DNA of 46,979 bases from an uncultured Verrucomicrobia subdivision 3 bacterium (GCA_903944085.1 CAJAQO010000155.1:1-46979), one strand, 5' to 3'; positions 35,301-43,339 are shown, counted from the stretch's first letter. Notes: generated from the sequence alone by a model not told the origin. Numbers and translations are program-made.

Positions 35301-37646
35301 ATTTGTCGGCGTGAAGGTCACGCTCACGTTCGTCGAACCGACCGCATTCGGTGCCAGTGAAAGCACAGTGAAAGCGAAACTGCCGCCCACCGCTGCGCCG
35401 CTCGCGGCATTCGTGGCCACCCCGCCGCTTAAACTGGAACTCGCCAGTGTCTGCCCGTAACTTATGGCCGCAGCGGTCGGCGGCGTCAAGATAGTGGGCG
35501 TAATGCCGTTCACCGCCACCGGCACAGTAGTCGTCGCGCTGTTGTAGTCGGCGGTATCCGTCGGCGTGAACATCACACTCACATTTGTGGTTCCTGCCGC
35601 GCTGGGTGCCAGCGAAGGCGTCGTGAACGCGAAACTGCCCGCCACCGATGCACTGCTCGCCGTATTCGTCGCCGCACCTCCGGTCAAAGTGGAATTCGCC
35701 AGTGTCTGCCCATAGTTGATGGTGCTGGCAGTCGGCGCGGCAAAGATTGTCGGTGTCACCTTGCCGATTAAAACGGTAACTGTGCCGCTGTTCGTCCCGC
35801 CGTAACTATCATTAACTGTGAAACTAAACTGGTCGGTCACGGTATTGGCCGGCACATAGATATAGTTACTGTCCTGCGTCAGCGTCGCGCCATTCGTGCT
35901 GCTGGCTAGGCTGAATGTCAATAGATCACCACTGGCATCCGCCGCGAGGCTGGCTTTGGCGATTTGCACCGGCAATCCCGTGACACGGGTCATGATGAGA
36001 TTAGTGGTCGTGGGCACCTGCTTTGTCTCCGTGATTTCCATGATGCCAAGATAGGCATAACCTCCAGCCGGACTGGTCAAAGCAACTTGAATCTGTTTGT
36101 TGGCATCCGGAATAATCCCGTTGACGATGATGATCGTATTATTATTCCCGTAGTAAGTAACCCCATTGTTAACCCAGCCATTGTTGCCCGAAGTTTGCAG
36201 GATGTTCGTGAGCGACCCGTTGCCACCGGTCACAACGTATTGCGTTGACCGGATGGTATTGCCATCCGTATTGCGCGTGCCAAACATTCGGAGCCGATAA
36301 ACCGCAGTGGGATCCAGGTTGGTGAGCGAGAGGCTGGCGCCGGCTGCAACGGTTGTGAAGATGTAATCCTCGGTGGCATTGGTGACCGCGAAATTGCCCA
36401 ACAGTGCGTAGCTAGGATTCAGCAGGCCGCCATTCACGATGCCATTAGCTTGAAAATTGCCATTGTTGATGACCAGTCCCAGCGCAGTGGCCAGGTTGTT
36501 CGTCGTGATAAGGTTAGCTAGACCGGAACCGGCAGCGAGATAGGTGGAACCGCCGCCCGGGGCGTTCATGTTGTTCCAGTATTGCCCCAAATAGTCCGGG
36601 CTAATCGTGTTGGTGCCGTTGGTCACATCATTCGGACCAAAATCAATCAGCGCATCCCGATGACCGGAGGTCACACCGGTGATGTTCACCGTCACGGTGC
36701 CGTTGTTAGTAAGTCCGTTGCCATCATCAATGGTATAAGTGAAGGTTTGAATCATGTTGGTGCCGGGCAGGGTTATGCTGGTTGCATTGGTCGTGGCACC
36801 AGCAGGCAAGGAACTGAAACTGTCAAAAATCAGCGTATCGCCATCTGGATCGGATGATTGGGCCAGCAGGCTCGCAGTGGAGATCGTAAGCGTGGCCCCC
36901 AAATTCCGGTTGGTGGTGACATTGCCGGCGATAGGCGGCCGGTTGACCGTGATTTCCATGAGGTTGATGTAGGAAAACGAACCCTGAAGGGTAGCGAATC
37001 CAAATTGAATCAGGTTGTTGGTGGTGGGCGCAAGCCGCGCAAGACTGGGAATCGTGTAGGTGAAGTTAGTGCCGGTCCCGCCAATGTTCCCGCCGGAAGT
37101 TTGGACATTGGTGGTGAACGTGCCATTGCCGCCAACTATGGTGAAACTAGTAACTCTTACTTCCCCGCCAACGCCCGTGTCACGGGTTCCAAACCAGCGC
37201 AAATTGTAATTATTGCCGGTCGTCAAGCCGGTGATGACGAGAGCATTGCTGCCGGTGCTGCTATTACCGTAAAAGAAAGTGCTGTAGGCGTTCAAGACCG
37301 AGAAATAGCCAAGGCGGTTCGTGTCAACCGACGTTGGTCCCACATTGTTCGCCGCCAAGGTGGAAACATTGACATTGGCCAACGCAATCGTGGTGGCGGT
37401 GTTGTTTGTCATAACGAGGTTGGTGAGGCCGACACTGGTGGTGAGTGAAGTCATATTATTCCAGTAGTGCCCGTAGGTGTCCGGGTTGGATACCAGATTG
37501 CCAGTCGTCGTAAAATTAATCAAAACGTCCTGATGAGCGGCAACGGCGAATTCAGGGCAACAGAGTGGGACGGCTGCAATCAGCCCGGGCCAGAGCATGA
37601 TTTTCACTTGTTGGATTTTCTCTTTGAGGGATCTCATCTTTTTCAT
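32352..37646 (-). CDS. 1764-residue exported mosaic protein with SGNH hydrolase domain
   Basis: Signal peptide 1-37, cut after AVAA. A domain of about 200 residues (starting HQDVLINF or HRDALIDF, with Y-W-N-N-M) occurs three times: 38-235, 329-540 and 1384-1592. Cadherin-like segments follow each (236-325, 541-630, 1593-1687). Three MBG-like immunoglobulin-type repeats lie at about 630-881 (PTIxxxPTAxxIxYGQTL). An SGNH hydrolase is at 883-1079 with catalytic Ser 888 or 889 (FGSSVAHGYG) and D-x-x-H at 1050-1053 (DTIHPNN). Then come a LamG-like domain (1088-1235), a fibronectin III domain (1291-1368) and a C-terminal module (YHVQVSTNLSTWADVL then YYRLMW) I associate with exported verrucomicrobial proteins. 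Likely a cell-surface or secreted esterase acting on polysaccharide (inference). Confidence 0.85.
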   Translation of the reverse strand: MKKMRSLKEKIQQVKIMLWPGLIAAVPLCCPEFAVAAHQDVLINFTTTGNLVSNPDTYGHYWNNMTSLTTSVGLTNLVMTNNTATTIALANVNVSTLAANNVGPTSVDTNRLGYFSVLNAYSTFFYGNSSTGSNALVITGLTTGNNYNLRWFGTRDTGVGGEVRVTSFTIVGGNGTFTTNVQTSGGNIGGTGTNFTYTIPSLARLAPTTNNLIQFGFATLQGSFSYINLMEITVNRPPIAGNVTTNRNLGATLTISTASLLAQSSDPDGDTLIFDSFSSLPAGATTNATSITLPGTNMIQTFTYTIDDGNGLTNNGTVTVNITGVTSGHRDALIDFGPNDVTNGTNTISPDYLGQYWNNMNAPGGGSTYLAAGSGLANLITTNNLATALGLVINNGNFQANGIVNGGLLNPSYALLGNFAVTNATEDYIFTTVAAGASLSLTNLDPTAVYRLRMFGTRNTDGNTIRSTQYVVTGGNGSLTNILQTSGNNGWVNNGVTYYGNNNTIIIVNGIIPDANKQIQVALTSPAGGYAYLGIMEITETKQVPTTTNLIMTRVTGLPVQIAKASLAADASGDLLTFSLASSTNGATLTQDSNYIYVPANTVTDQFSFTVNDSYGGTNSGTVTVLIGKVTPTIFAAPTASTINYGQTLANSTLTGGAATNTASSASVAGSFAFTTPSLAPSAAGTTNVSVMFTPTDTADYNSATTTVPVAVNGITPTILTPPTAAAISYGQTLASSSLSGGVATNAASGAAVGGSFAFTVLSLAPNAVGSTNVSVTFTPTNSSYNSATTTVTVAVGRTTPSLTRPTAGPVTVGQSLGSVILMGGAATNGFSHAAVAGSFAFTTPSIAPNLGVTNVSVTFTPTDMADYNSATSTLTVSVTKSIVVFGSSVAHGYGSSPSVFNNGSYTNGYAGLLTTFLAPEGWAVTNISIDGTTTGNGVSRYATDLAPLTPNYVLIGYGLYNEGLAGSLDPAAIVTTFDTNLATLISMCRSNGLYPVTGLGYANNNFSLSEYQYVKNVNLLINSWNLPSANYLGALDDGTGHYISGYNYDTIHPNNLGYLEEFYTIVPTLFDALAAGKTNSPQPAPVTRFARLTQDGDVSAPLTFTPASPLHSFTMSFRVRSTNSGTIAAVRSGTNYATLEIRSGQLVYVSTNGQQLAISVNATNGDWHDVALIYRYALTNTALIVDGNLTGNLSEQYVPDQFTLGGPAGASGRPATPAVVDFQNWCVYRSAWNQGEAVAQMQGGFQQASLDIGAMLDDAAFTSGSPATNHAQSLAVAMINSANFSAVQDVSPPSNLTVQGRPGATVVLNWIRNSTTETGFVVERRLANAGQNWSDLAILPAGSIAFTNTGLPTGITYEYRVAALESGLRSTYSNAAKYAADTHQDLLIDFGPNDDSNGNFVSNPDYLGQYWNNMYAPGGGGTFVINGSGLANLITTNNIATAVGLVINSNFMANGIANGGLLSPSYALLGNFAVTNATEDYIFSLNATGIVALTNLDPTAVYRLRLFGTRNDSATTRITQYVVTGGNGPFTNVLQTTGNNSWTNNGTNYYGNNNNIISVNGIIPDTNNQVQLSVSSLASGYAYLGIMEITANHPPVANNPTYLRNGLNTWKILLSDLLANATDADNDTLTVVGLGTSTNGITLVITTNSPAYVTYSNPNLVDDQFSYTVTDGFGGTNTGTITLTAGSSSGLGGQISGIAFTNGVASMSFAGILGYKYHVQVSTNLSTWADVLITNAPAGGVFQFNDNAAPAPNAYYRLMWNGN

Positions 37647-38043
37647 AAAATTTTAACGGGTTACTTTGCAATGATCGCAGGATTTCTATTTGCCGTTAAT
37701 TCCAGCTTAGTGGTTTAATGGCGGGGAATTATTAAAATCTGATCATATGTTGATTTGACCAAAAAAGCCCAGCAGGTTTAATCTTGGCGGCGTTTTGCAG
37801 TTACGATCATGTTTGAATCAAGAGTAATTGTAAGCCGAATCCCGCAGGATTGTCGTGTGGCATAAAGAGGCCACAACAGGAGTGCTTTATTCAGTGCCTT
37901 CAAAGCGACGGCCCCATATCGCCGGTCATGCAATTTGCTGGGCCAGCAGGCCGGAGAGCCGATTTTCGGCCGGCTGTTCTTCCCGCCAGGCCCAAGACCT
38001 GCCGCTCGCCTTGCCCGTCGGTCACAGTAAGTCCGGCGCTGGC
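37647..38043. other. 397-base gap upstream of the mosaic protein gene
   Basis: The part near 37647-37760 is AT-rich and probably carries the promoter of the 1764-residue protein gene, though no clear -35/-10 pair stands out. The part at 37900-38043 stays open in the frame of the next upstream gene after its TAG stop for 47 codons, without other support. No RNA gene or hairpin terminator was recognised. Confidence 0.4.
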
Positions 38044-38595
38044 CTAAACGTTCGCGTCATGCTGTTTCAAATAATCTTTGAGAGTGTCGCAAAACGCCGG
38101 CACGCCAATGTCGCGCATCTTCGTCGCCACCCAGACCACGGCCGGCGCGCAAACTGGAGGGATGTGTAGCAAACCGAGCAGCCAGGCAAGACCACTGGAC
38201 GAAATCAACAAGGTCGCCGGCTTTATCGGCTTGCGCGGAGCGGCACACAATCGCTCGGCGGAATGTCGCAGAAAGAGCGTGACCCCTGGAAATTTGCCAG
38301 CTTTATCGCCGGCTTCCTGGCGCAACTTTTCTAGCACTTCATCCCGTTCCCCATGAAAGGTCGGCGCATAGGGGCTTTTCATGGCCTCGTCCAATTCCTG
38401 CAAATCTTCCGGAGTGATCGTTTTGTCCACCCGTTTGCGTTTGGCCCGCAATCGTTCGACTTCAGGCTTGGCCTGGGTTTCGGCGATCACGGGCCGCGCA
38501 AAACTTCTTCCGGCAGCGGCCTGCTCCACACAGTCGCGAAGAAATTCATCTATGTTTGCCAACTCGGTATCGGAATATAATGGGGCAACGTTCAT
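38044..38595 (-). CDS. hypothetical protein with one C-terminal membrane segment
   Basis: 183 residues, no recognised family. The N-terminal 120 residues are charged and mostly helical (VERLRAKRKRVDKTITPEDL). A hydrophobic segment at about 128-156 (TLLISSSGLAWLLGLLHIPP onwards) could cross the membrane once or form a hairpin at the two prolines. A short basic tail follows. The ATG overlaps the stop of the HExxH protein gene by 4 bases, so the two are translationally coupled and probably act together, for example as a membrane partner of the peptidase-like protein (inference). Confidence 0.65.
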   Translation of the reverse strand: MNVAPLYSDTELANIDEFLRDCVEQAAAGRSFARPVIAETQAKPEVERLRAKRKRVDKTITPEDLQELDEAMKSPYAPTFHGERDEVLEKLRQEAGDKAGKFPGVTLFLRHSAERLCAAPRKPIKPATLLISSSGLAWLLGLLHIPPVCAPAVVWVATKMRDIGVPAFCDTLKDYLKQHDANV

Positions 38596-39785
38596 GGTCT
38601 GGTTCCCTTCGGGGGTGGTGGTTTTATATGCAGTTTTATCAAGGATTTCTTCATTCCCTGTTGAAAAGCATCCGCGCGCTGTTGCAAGTCCTCCAAGGGC
38701 AGGTTCGGATTTTGATCATAGCATTGGCGCGCGGCGGCTGAACCGGCGATGGCGTCGAAATAATTATTTCCCGGTAGCTGGCGGGGCACGCCTTGCGCAA
38801 ATTCCGTGCTCAAATTGGCAATCCGGTGATGATGTTCGGTGGCAAAGAACCACCAGCGAAAAAGGCTCAAGGGATGGCTTTGCTTGAGCCAGCGGGCCAG
38901 CAGCAAAGAATAACCACGGCACACAGCATGATACAATGGGATCAACGACTCGAACGCGAAGCTGATTTTTTGAACCGGAGCTGGCGCATTTGGATTTTCG
39001 TAGGTGATCATCGTCGCTGTATCCGCGGTTGGCAAGTGCGCCCAGACGTGCTGCTGGAGATAAGTTCGCATCGAAGCCACCATCTTTTCAGTTTCAACTG
39101 GTGACTCTCCGGCCAGGCCATCCGCACTTGCGAACACCTTTAAAAACATTTGGGGAAACAAAATGAAGCGAGCCATGAGCGGCGGGTGGGGATCGTATAG
39201 TCGCGGCTGATGAATATTCCATTGGCTGTTGAAAACTTGATCCAAAGGAGCGGCACGGGTCTCGACGTCCAGCATGGTCGTCCAGTAAGCCGGACCGGCT
39301 GCCGCAAAGCACAGGAAATCCACAAACAATTCCTCGTATTGGGCCAACACCGTGTCAAAAGCCACCGAGCCTGTGGACAGTGTAGCATAGCCAATCTGTT
39401 GATCGCCGCGACTTTTGATAAGTGTGAATCCCGGAGACGGCTGCTGGCTTTTGTCGAGCACCACCAGTGCGGTAATGGGGGCCGGGTTGGCCCATTCTGA
39501 CGAAACGCTCAACAGATAATTCTTTAGACAAAGCTGAATAGCGTCGCTAAAAAGACAACAGAAACCGTGCATGAACTCATGCAATTGCACCAACCGGAGA
39601 CGCATGTCGGTAACAATGAGCTCAGGAAAATGAAATGAACCTGGAAGATTGTTGCTTAATCCCACGAACGAGGCCACCGCAACTCTCAAATCCACCGGTG
39701 GCTGGCTGTATTTCGGAAAATTCCTGAACATCTCCAGCGCTTCCGGCGAAGCGTCAGTGGGAATGGCGGAAGGGTCGCTTTCCAT
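38592..39785 (-). CDS. putative zinc metallopeptidase, M48-like HExxH
   Basis: 397 residues, no signal peptide. HEFMH at 69-73 (RLVQLHEFMHGFCCLF) is a HExxH zinc site in a hydrophobic helix. YEELFVDFLCF at 150-160 offers the downstream Glu expected as third ligand, with an Asp four residues on. DPHPPLMARF at 198-207 resembles the His-Pro-Pro-x3-Arg element that follows the active site in M48-type peptidases. These three elements in order suggest an M48-like gluzincin, though overall similarity is low and I see no M48 membrane helices. It is coupled to the membrane protein gene at 38595 and is the nearest co-directional neighbour of the cysteine-peptidase-like gene across a 657-base gap. Confidence 0.55.
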   Translation of the reverse strand: MESDPSAIPTDASPEALEMFRNFPKYSQPPVDLRVAVASFVGLSNNLPGSFHFPELIVTDMRLRLVQLHEFMHGFCCLFSDAIQLCLKNYLLSVSSEWANPAPITALVVLDKSQQPSPGFTLIKSRGDQQIGYATLSTGSVAFDTVLAQYEELFVDFLCFAAAGPAYWTTMLDVETRAAPLDQVFNSQWNIHQPRLYDPHPPLMARFILFPQMFLKVFASADGLAGESPVETEKMVASMRTYLQQHVWAHLPTADTATMITYENPNAPAPVQKISFAFESLIPLYHAVCRGYSLLLARWLKQSHPLSLFRWWFFATEHHHRIANLSTEFAQGVPRQLPGNNYFDAIAGSAAARQCYDQNPNLPLEDLQQRADAFQQGMKKSLIKLHIKPPPPKGTRP

Positions 39786-40442
39786 ACTAGATCAAAGTGC
39801 CTTTTATGCGCGTTTCACATTAATCTGCAACGTCGTTATGAAAATCAGCCGGGCTACGCCCGTCTGTGGGCATGGCTGGCAAAAAATGTGCTCAAAAACT
39901 TTCTGTAACTGTTTTTCGTCCTCATCCACCTCGCTCACCGCGCGGAGACAATGAAACCCAAATATATGATTCCGTCAACTGGGAAAACACACGTTCCCAT
40001 AATCGAAACGCGGCATCGTGATGGTTGAAAAATTGACACGATCTCTCAGCATAAGTCGCCGTTGCAAACGGTAAGCGTTAATCTTACATCTACCCCGAGC
40101 CGGCGCGGAAGTATCTTAGGCGTTGATAAACTTCTGGAAACAACGCAGGTGCAGGCCTTCTATATTTCTAAATTCAAGGCCGGTTTTGCCTCCAACCTCA
40201 TCCCAGTTTGCCATCGGGGCAACAGGCCGATGTCACCGTCGTCCAATGGTTTTCTCCCCAAGTTGAGGAGAACGATCAAGGTGGCGAATCAGGTGCAACG
40301 TTTTATTTCTTGGTTTTGTTAATTTGGATAGGAGAGAAGTTAATTCAATACCAACTGCGCAACCAAGACCCACCGTTATAGTTATTGGCAGTCAACCATA
40401 AGCGGAGACAGCAGCAAGTGCGGGCACTTCTAATCTTCGTAT
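39786..40442. other. 657-base gap without a supported gene
   Basis: The longest intergenic stretch in the window. An open plus-strand frame ending at 39908 (QRRYENQPGYARLWAWLAK near its end) has coding-like composition but no start, so it may be a remnant. The remainder is AT-richer with scattered stops in all frames. No tRNA, hairpin terminator or long repeat was found. It probably carries the promoter of the HExxH gene (minus strand), which I could not place. Confidence 0.4.
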
Positions 40443-41183
40443 TCAATTCGCCACGTCCGCCAAATCGGCTTTCAACTGGGCGAAGTTGAAGCCGGGCGCG
40501 AACGCGGGGTTCAGCGCTTCGGGAGGAAGAATGGCGTAGGCCTCGTCCACACATTCATCCCACCATCCCCAAGTCGCCTTTTGTGTATTCCCCCAAGTGA
40601 GCACGGTGGGGCCGGTTGCATCGTATGAAACAGCGTAAACGGCGTGGCCGTCATTGGTCAGCGGGCCCGGTGTCCATGGCTGCCGGGCATCGAATTCCTG
40701 AATGCAGTTTTGCTGCACCTGAAACCCCAGATAAACGCCGCCAAAAAGCTGAATCGCCTGCTGAACGTGCGTGTGATTTTTTACTTCAATGGCGACGTAG
40801 GCGGCAATCTTATCTCCTGCCACGGCGTTCGATTGCCAGTAGTTCAGCACATCCAGTTCATTCAGGCCGGAGTCCACACCGCCAGTCAAATGCATATACA
40901 GCTTTACCACCGCTGGCTTGGCCATGATCATTTTTTTACCGATCAGCCCGCTAAAGACGGTTTCCGCATGGGCCAGCGCCGCAATGGTGCAGTCGCCCAA
41001 GGTATCGTTGCCGTCCATGGGAAATAACACTGCCGGATCCGAAGCGTTCAGTTTCTTGAAAACTGTGGCGAGCACGTCGTAGGCGGCCGGCGGCGCAGGC
41101 AGCGCTGCCGTCAGGTAGTTCTCAAATCGCAGGGTGCGATAATCACGCTTCGATGGATGTTTACCAAAACGATAGTTAGACAT
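40443..41183 (-). CDS. putative papain-like (C1/C39-type) cysteine peptidase
   Basis: 246 residues from the ATG at 41183 (MSNYRFGKHPSKRDYRTLRF). The frame extends to a GTG at 41267, but the extension is Ser/Gln-rich and less likely. A Cys-His-Asn triad is visible in the right order: Cys 65 in TLGDCTIAALAHA at a helix start, His 180 in NDGHAVYAVSYD, and Asn 199 in LTWGNTQKATWGWWDE. The LGDC...GHAV...WGN pattern is that of papain-fold hydrolases. No signal peptide or propeptide is obvious. It is the last gene of the 83-residue-domain cluster, 188 bases after the second stand-alone copy. Substrate unknown. Confidence 0.6.
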   Translation of the reverse strand: MSNYRFGKHPSKRDYRTLRFENYLTAALPAPPAAYDVLATVFKKLNASDPAVLFPMDGNDTLGDCTIAALAHAETVFSGLIGKKMIMAKPAVVKLYMHLTGGVDSGLNELDVLNYWQSNAVAGDKIAAYVAIEVKNHTHVQQAIQLFGGVYLGFQVQQNCIQEFDARQPWTPGPLTNDGHAVYAVSYDATGPTVLTWGNTQKATWGWWDECVDEAYAILPPEALNPAFAPGFNFAQLKADLADVAN

Positions 41184-41371
41184 ATAAGTTGTGTTTTGCA
41201 GTTGTGATGATTGATTACCTTGGCCACTAGGCACCTTTAAGGCACGACTTTTCGTATCCGCCGACACTTTTCCATCTATTGACCGTTTGGGAATGCGCCT
41301 TACTAGGTGTTGTTAAATTAAACAGCCAAACCGTTCCAGACAAACTCCTGAATCCGTCCAATATAATACAG

Positions 41372-41623
41372 TCAGGCATTAAGGATTGCGTAGCGCCCCT
41401 GGAAATTCACTGTGCCAGAGGTCAGATTTTTCACCATGATCCAGTAAGTAATCGCGGTTCCCGACAACTGCGTTGACACGGTCCATTGAATCTGCGCCCC
41501 GGTGCCAGCGGTCGTAGGTATAATCATCCACGCCACATCCGAAGCCGCAGACCATCCGAACGTATAATAGTTGGCAGACTGGTTTGGGGCCAGCGTTCCG
41601 GTGAATTGTGTTCCAAAGGTCAT
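41372..41623 (-). CDS. stand-alone 83-residue beta-rich domain, copy 2
   Basis: 83 residues, 61 of 83 identical to the product of 41907-42158 by hand alignment. Begins MTFGTQFTGTLAPNQSANYY and ends GRYAILNA. Alternating hydrophobic and polar residues and conserved Trp (FGW, VAW, IQWTVS, TYWIMVKNLT) suggest a small beta sandwich. No signal peptide, no Cys, no charged catalytic cluster, so probably a binding or structural module. ATG start without a clear ribosome-binding site, 19 bases after the 79-residue gene. I do not recognise the family. Confidence 0.75.
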   Translation of the reverse strand: MTFGTQFTGTLAPNQSANYYTFGWSAASDVAWMIIPTTAGTGAQIQWTVSTQLSGTAITYWIMVKNLTSGTVNFQGRYAILNA

Positions 41624-41642
41624 AAGGCTTAGGCAAGTTAGA

Positions 41643-41882
41643 CTATTTCTTCGATGATGATGTTTGCTTGGATGGCACCGGCGCTTGACCGGCGTTCACA
41701 ACCGTCCCCGGCGGTGTCTGTATCGCTGCGGAATCAGAACTTCCGCCGGTCCCGCCGACACCGGGAGCCGCTCCGGCATTTACCTGAACAACCGACGCGA
41801 GCGCACCAGAGGTTTGACCAAGCGTGGAAGCGGCTGGCGCGGTGGAATTCGAACCGCCGTCATCATCAATAACAATACGCAT
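41643..41882 (-). CDS. Gly/Ala/Ser/Thr-rich 79-residue protein
   Basis: 79 residues. A short ordered start (MRIVIDDDGG) is followed by low-complexity sequence rich in Ala, Gly, Ser, Thr, Pro and Val, ending KQTSSSKK. There is no signal peptide. A strong ribosome-binding site, AAAGGAG, lies 10 bases before the ATG, rare in this window. It sits between the two stand-alone copies of the 83-residue domain. It could be a disordered linker or matrix protein, or the substrate of the nearby peptidase-like proteins. All of that is speculation. Confidence 0.6.
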   Translation of the reverse strand: MRIVIDDDGGSNSTAPAASTLGQTSGALASVVQVNAGAAPGVGGTGGSSDSAAIQTPPGTVVNAGQAPVPSKQTSSSKK

Positions 41883-41906
41883 AGATAATATTCTCCTTTT
41901 GCCGTC

Positions 41907-42158
41907 TTAAGCATTCAAGATCGCGTAGCGACCTTCAAAGTCAATGGTGGCCGCAGTCAGATTCTTTACCAGAATCCAATAGGTGATCGCGGTTCCCGAC
42001 AACTCGGTTGACACCGTCCACTGAATCTGCGGCACGGTGCCCGTCGAAGTTGGCATGATTTGCCATAATACATCCCAACCCGGCTGCCAACCAAACGTGA
42101 AATAGTTGGCGGACGCGTTCGGGGCCAGCGTTCCGGTAAATTGCACTCCAAGCGTCAT
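41907..42158 (-). CDS. stand-alone 83-residue beta-rich domain, copy 1
   Basis: 83 residues, beginning MTLGVQFTGTLAPNASANYF and ending GRYAILNA. Paralogue of 41372-41623, and also similar to the last 85 residues of the upstream metallopeptidase-like protein. A strong ribosome-binding site, GAGGAG, lies 10 bases before the ATG, and the gene starts 18 bases after the upstream stop. DNA similarity between the two copies is also high, so the duplication looks fairly recent. Confidence 0.78.
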   Translation of the reverse strand: MTLGVQFTGTLAPNASANYFTFGWQPGWDVLWQIMPTSTGTVPQIQWTVSTELSGTAITYWILVKNLTAATIDFEGRYAILNA

Positions 42159-42176
42159 ATAGTCTAGTCTCCTCGT

Positions 42177-43268
42177 TTATGCGATACCGAGAACAGTGTA
42201 GCGTCCCTGGATGCTGACAGCCGCCCCGGTAAGATTGGTCACCGTGATCCAGTAAGTTACATAAGCCCCGGATGCCCGCTGAATCTCCACGCTCCAAGTT
42301 ATTTCCGCCGCCGTCCCGGCCGTGGTTGGAACCACCTCCCAGACCACGAACTCGTATTCGGGCCAATTGAAAGTGTAGAAAGTAGCACTCTGATTAGCGG
42401 CAAGCGTGTAAGTAAACTGCGTTCCGGAATATGGAAAAGTGGTCGCCGGCCAATTCGGAACAATGCAACCCGCGTTGGTATTGGACCAGAACGACTGCAC
42501 CGTGACGCCGTTTAGAACCGACGATGTGCCTTCACAAACATCGCCGATTTCGCACCACCCGCCACCCGAACAAGTTCCGGCAATCCCAAGAATCGCGCTG
42601 CCTTCCGGATCCGTGCAGGATTCTACCAACTCGTGTGAAAGAACGTTTGTGACATAACTCAAGGTGCCATTGTTGGTCACCCACCCAAAGTGAATCCGGT
42701 TGCCGCTGCTGTCTGTGTAGTAAGTATGCTCGCCGATCACTCCGCCGCTGCTGCTGTTGATCCCTTTCGGCATGATGACGAAATAGAGATTTGCCTTCGC
42801 GGCATCCAGTCCCGGAACCGTTCCCGCTTTAATCAGTCCGGCAACGAAGTTAGAGACATTTGTGTCGGTGAAGGAATTAGGCGGATTCGAACTGGTTACG
42901 ACTACCGAACCCAGAAGATGACCGCGTCCGATATTGCGATATTGCGCCAACCCGGTCATGTATGGCCCGGCGAGAATTTGTTGCACCGCTGATGTTACTT
43001 GAGCAGAGGTGGGTGACGGAGGCGGATTTGAAGCCCAAGCCGAACCCCAGTAAATTAACTGAAGCCGAACAATCTCAATGACAGCACCGCCGTTGTCGGC
43101 AAACTTATTGGCGCCGCCGCCGCCTGGACCGCCAAACGGTCCAGCCACCGGCTTGCCGCCAGGTTCTCCGACGCTCCTGACGACACCGGCATCTTCCGGA
43201 ACAGTCGCCAAATCTTTTGCACTATCACCTTGCCGCGCCATTCCGGCGCTTTTCGCTGTCGGTTGCAT
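42177..43268 (-). CDS. EXORDIUM-like putative metallopeptidase fused to an 83-residue-type domain
   Basis: 363 residues from the ATG at 43268. A GTG at 43298 lies inside a regulatory-looking repeat and is rejected. Residues 1-60 are disordered and Pro/Gly-rich (GGKPVAGPFGGPGGGG). Residues about 62-275 resemble the EXORDIUM/phosphate-induced family: IVRLQLIYWGSAW, YRNIGRGHLLGSVVV, SHELVESCTDPEG with HELVE at 212-216, WCEIGDVCEG with Glu 240 and Asp 243 as a possible further ligand, and VTVQSFWSNTNAGCIVP. Residues about 279-363 are a third copy of the 83-residue domain (YSGTQFTYTLAANQSATFYT...GRYTVLGIA). No signal peptide. Zinc binding is inferred. Confidence 0.68.
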   Translation of the reverse strand: MQPTAKSAGMARQGDSAKDLATVPEDAGVVRSVGEPGGKPVAGPFGGPGGGGANKFADNGGAVIEIVRLQLIYWGSAWASNPPPSPTSAQVTSAVQQILAGPYMTGLAQYRNIGRGHLLGSVVVTSSNPPNSFTDTNVSNFVAGLIKAGTVPGLDAAKANLYFVIMPKGINSSSGGVIGEHTYYTDSSGNRIHFGWVTNNGTLSYVTNVLSHELVESCTDPEGSAILGIAGTCSGGGWCEIGDVCEGTSSVLNGVTVQSFWSNTNAGCIVPNWPATTFPYSGTQFTYTLAANQSATFYTFNWPEYEFVVWEVVPTTAGTAAEITWSVEIQRASGAYVTYWITVTNLTGAAVSIQGRYTVLGIA

Positions 43269-43281
43269 TTGTGTTTGAGGC

Positions 43282-43318
43282 GTGACTTTTCGCGTCACAC
43301 TGTGACTTTTCGCGTCAC
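43282..43318. promoter_or_regulatory. two tandem 17-bp inverted repeats, GTGAC-N7-GTCAC
   Basis: Identical copies at 43282-43298 and 43302-43318, 20 bases apart start to start, about two helical turns. Each is GTGAC-TTTTCGC-GTCAC. They lie in the 71-base gap between the regulator-like gene and the EXORDIUM-like gene, ending 14 bases before the latter's ATG. Tandem operator sites are the simplest reading. Confidence 0.7.
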
Positions 43319-43339
43319 AACTGCGAAAGATATTTCAAA

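Noticed and set aside
37900-38043. Stop-codon readthrough extension of the gene at 38044
   Set aside because: After the TAG the frame stays open 47 codons, but GC-rich DNA does this by chance and no domain or context supports it.
39786-39908. Plus-strand gene end with an Arg-Tyr-Glu-Asn-Gln-Pro-Gly-Tyr motif
   Set aside because: Composition looks coding, but there is no start codon, upstream domain or recognised family.
43269-43298. GTG start for the EXORDIUM-like gene
   Set aside because: It falls inside one of the tandem inverted repeats, and the ATG at 43268 gives a normal start.
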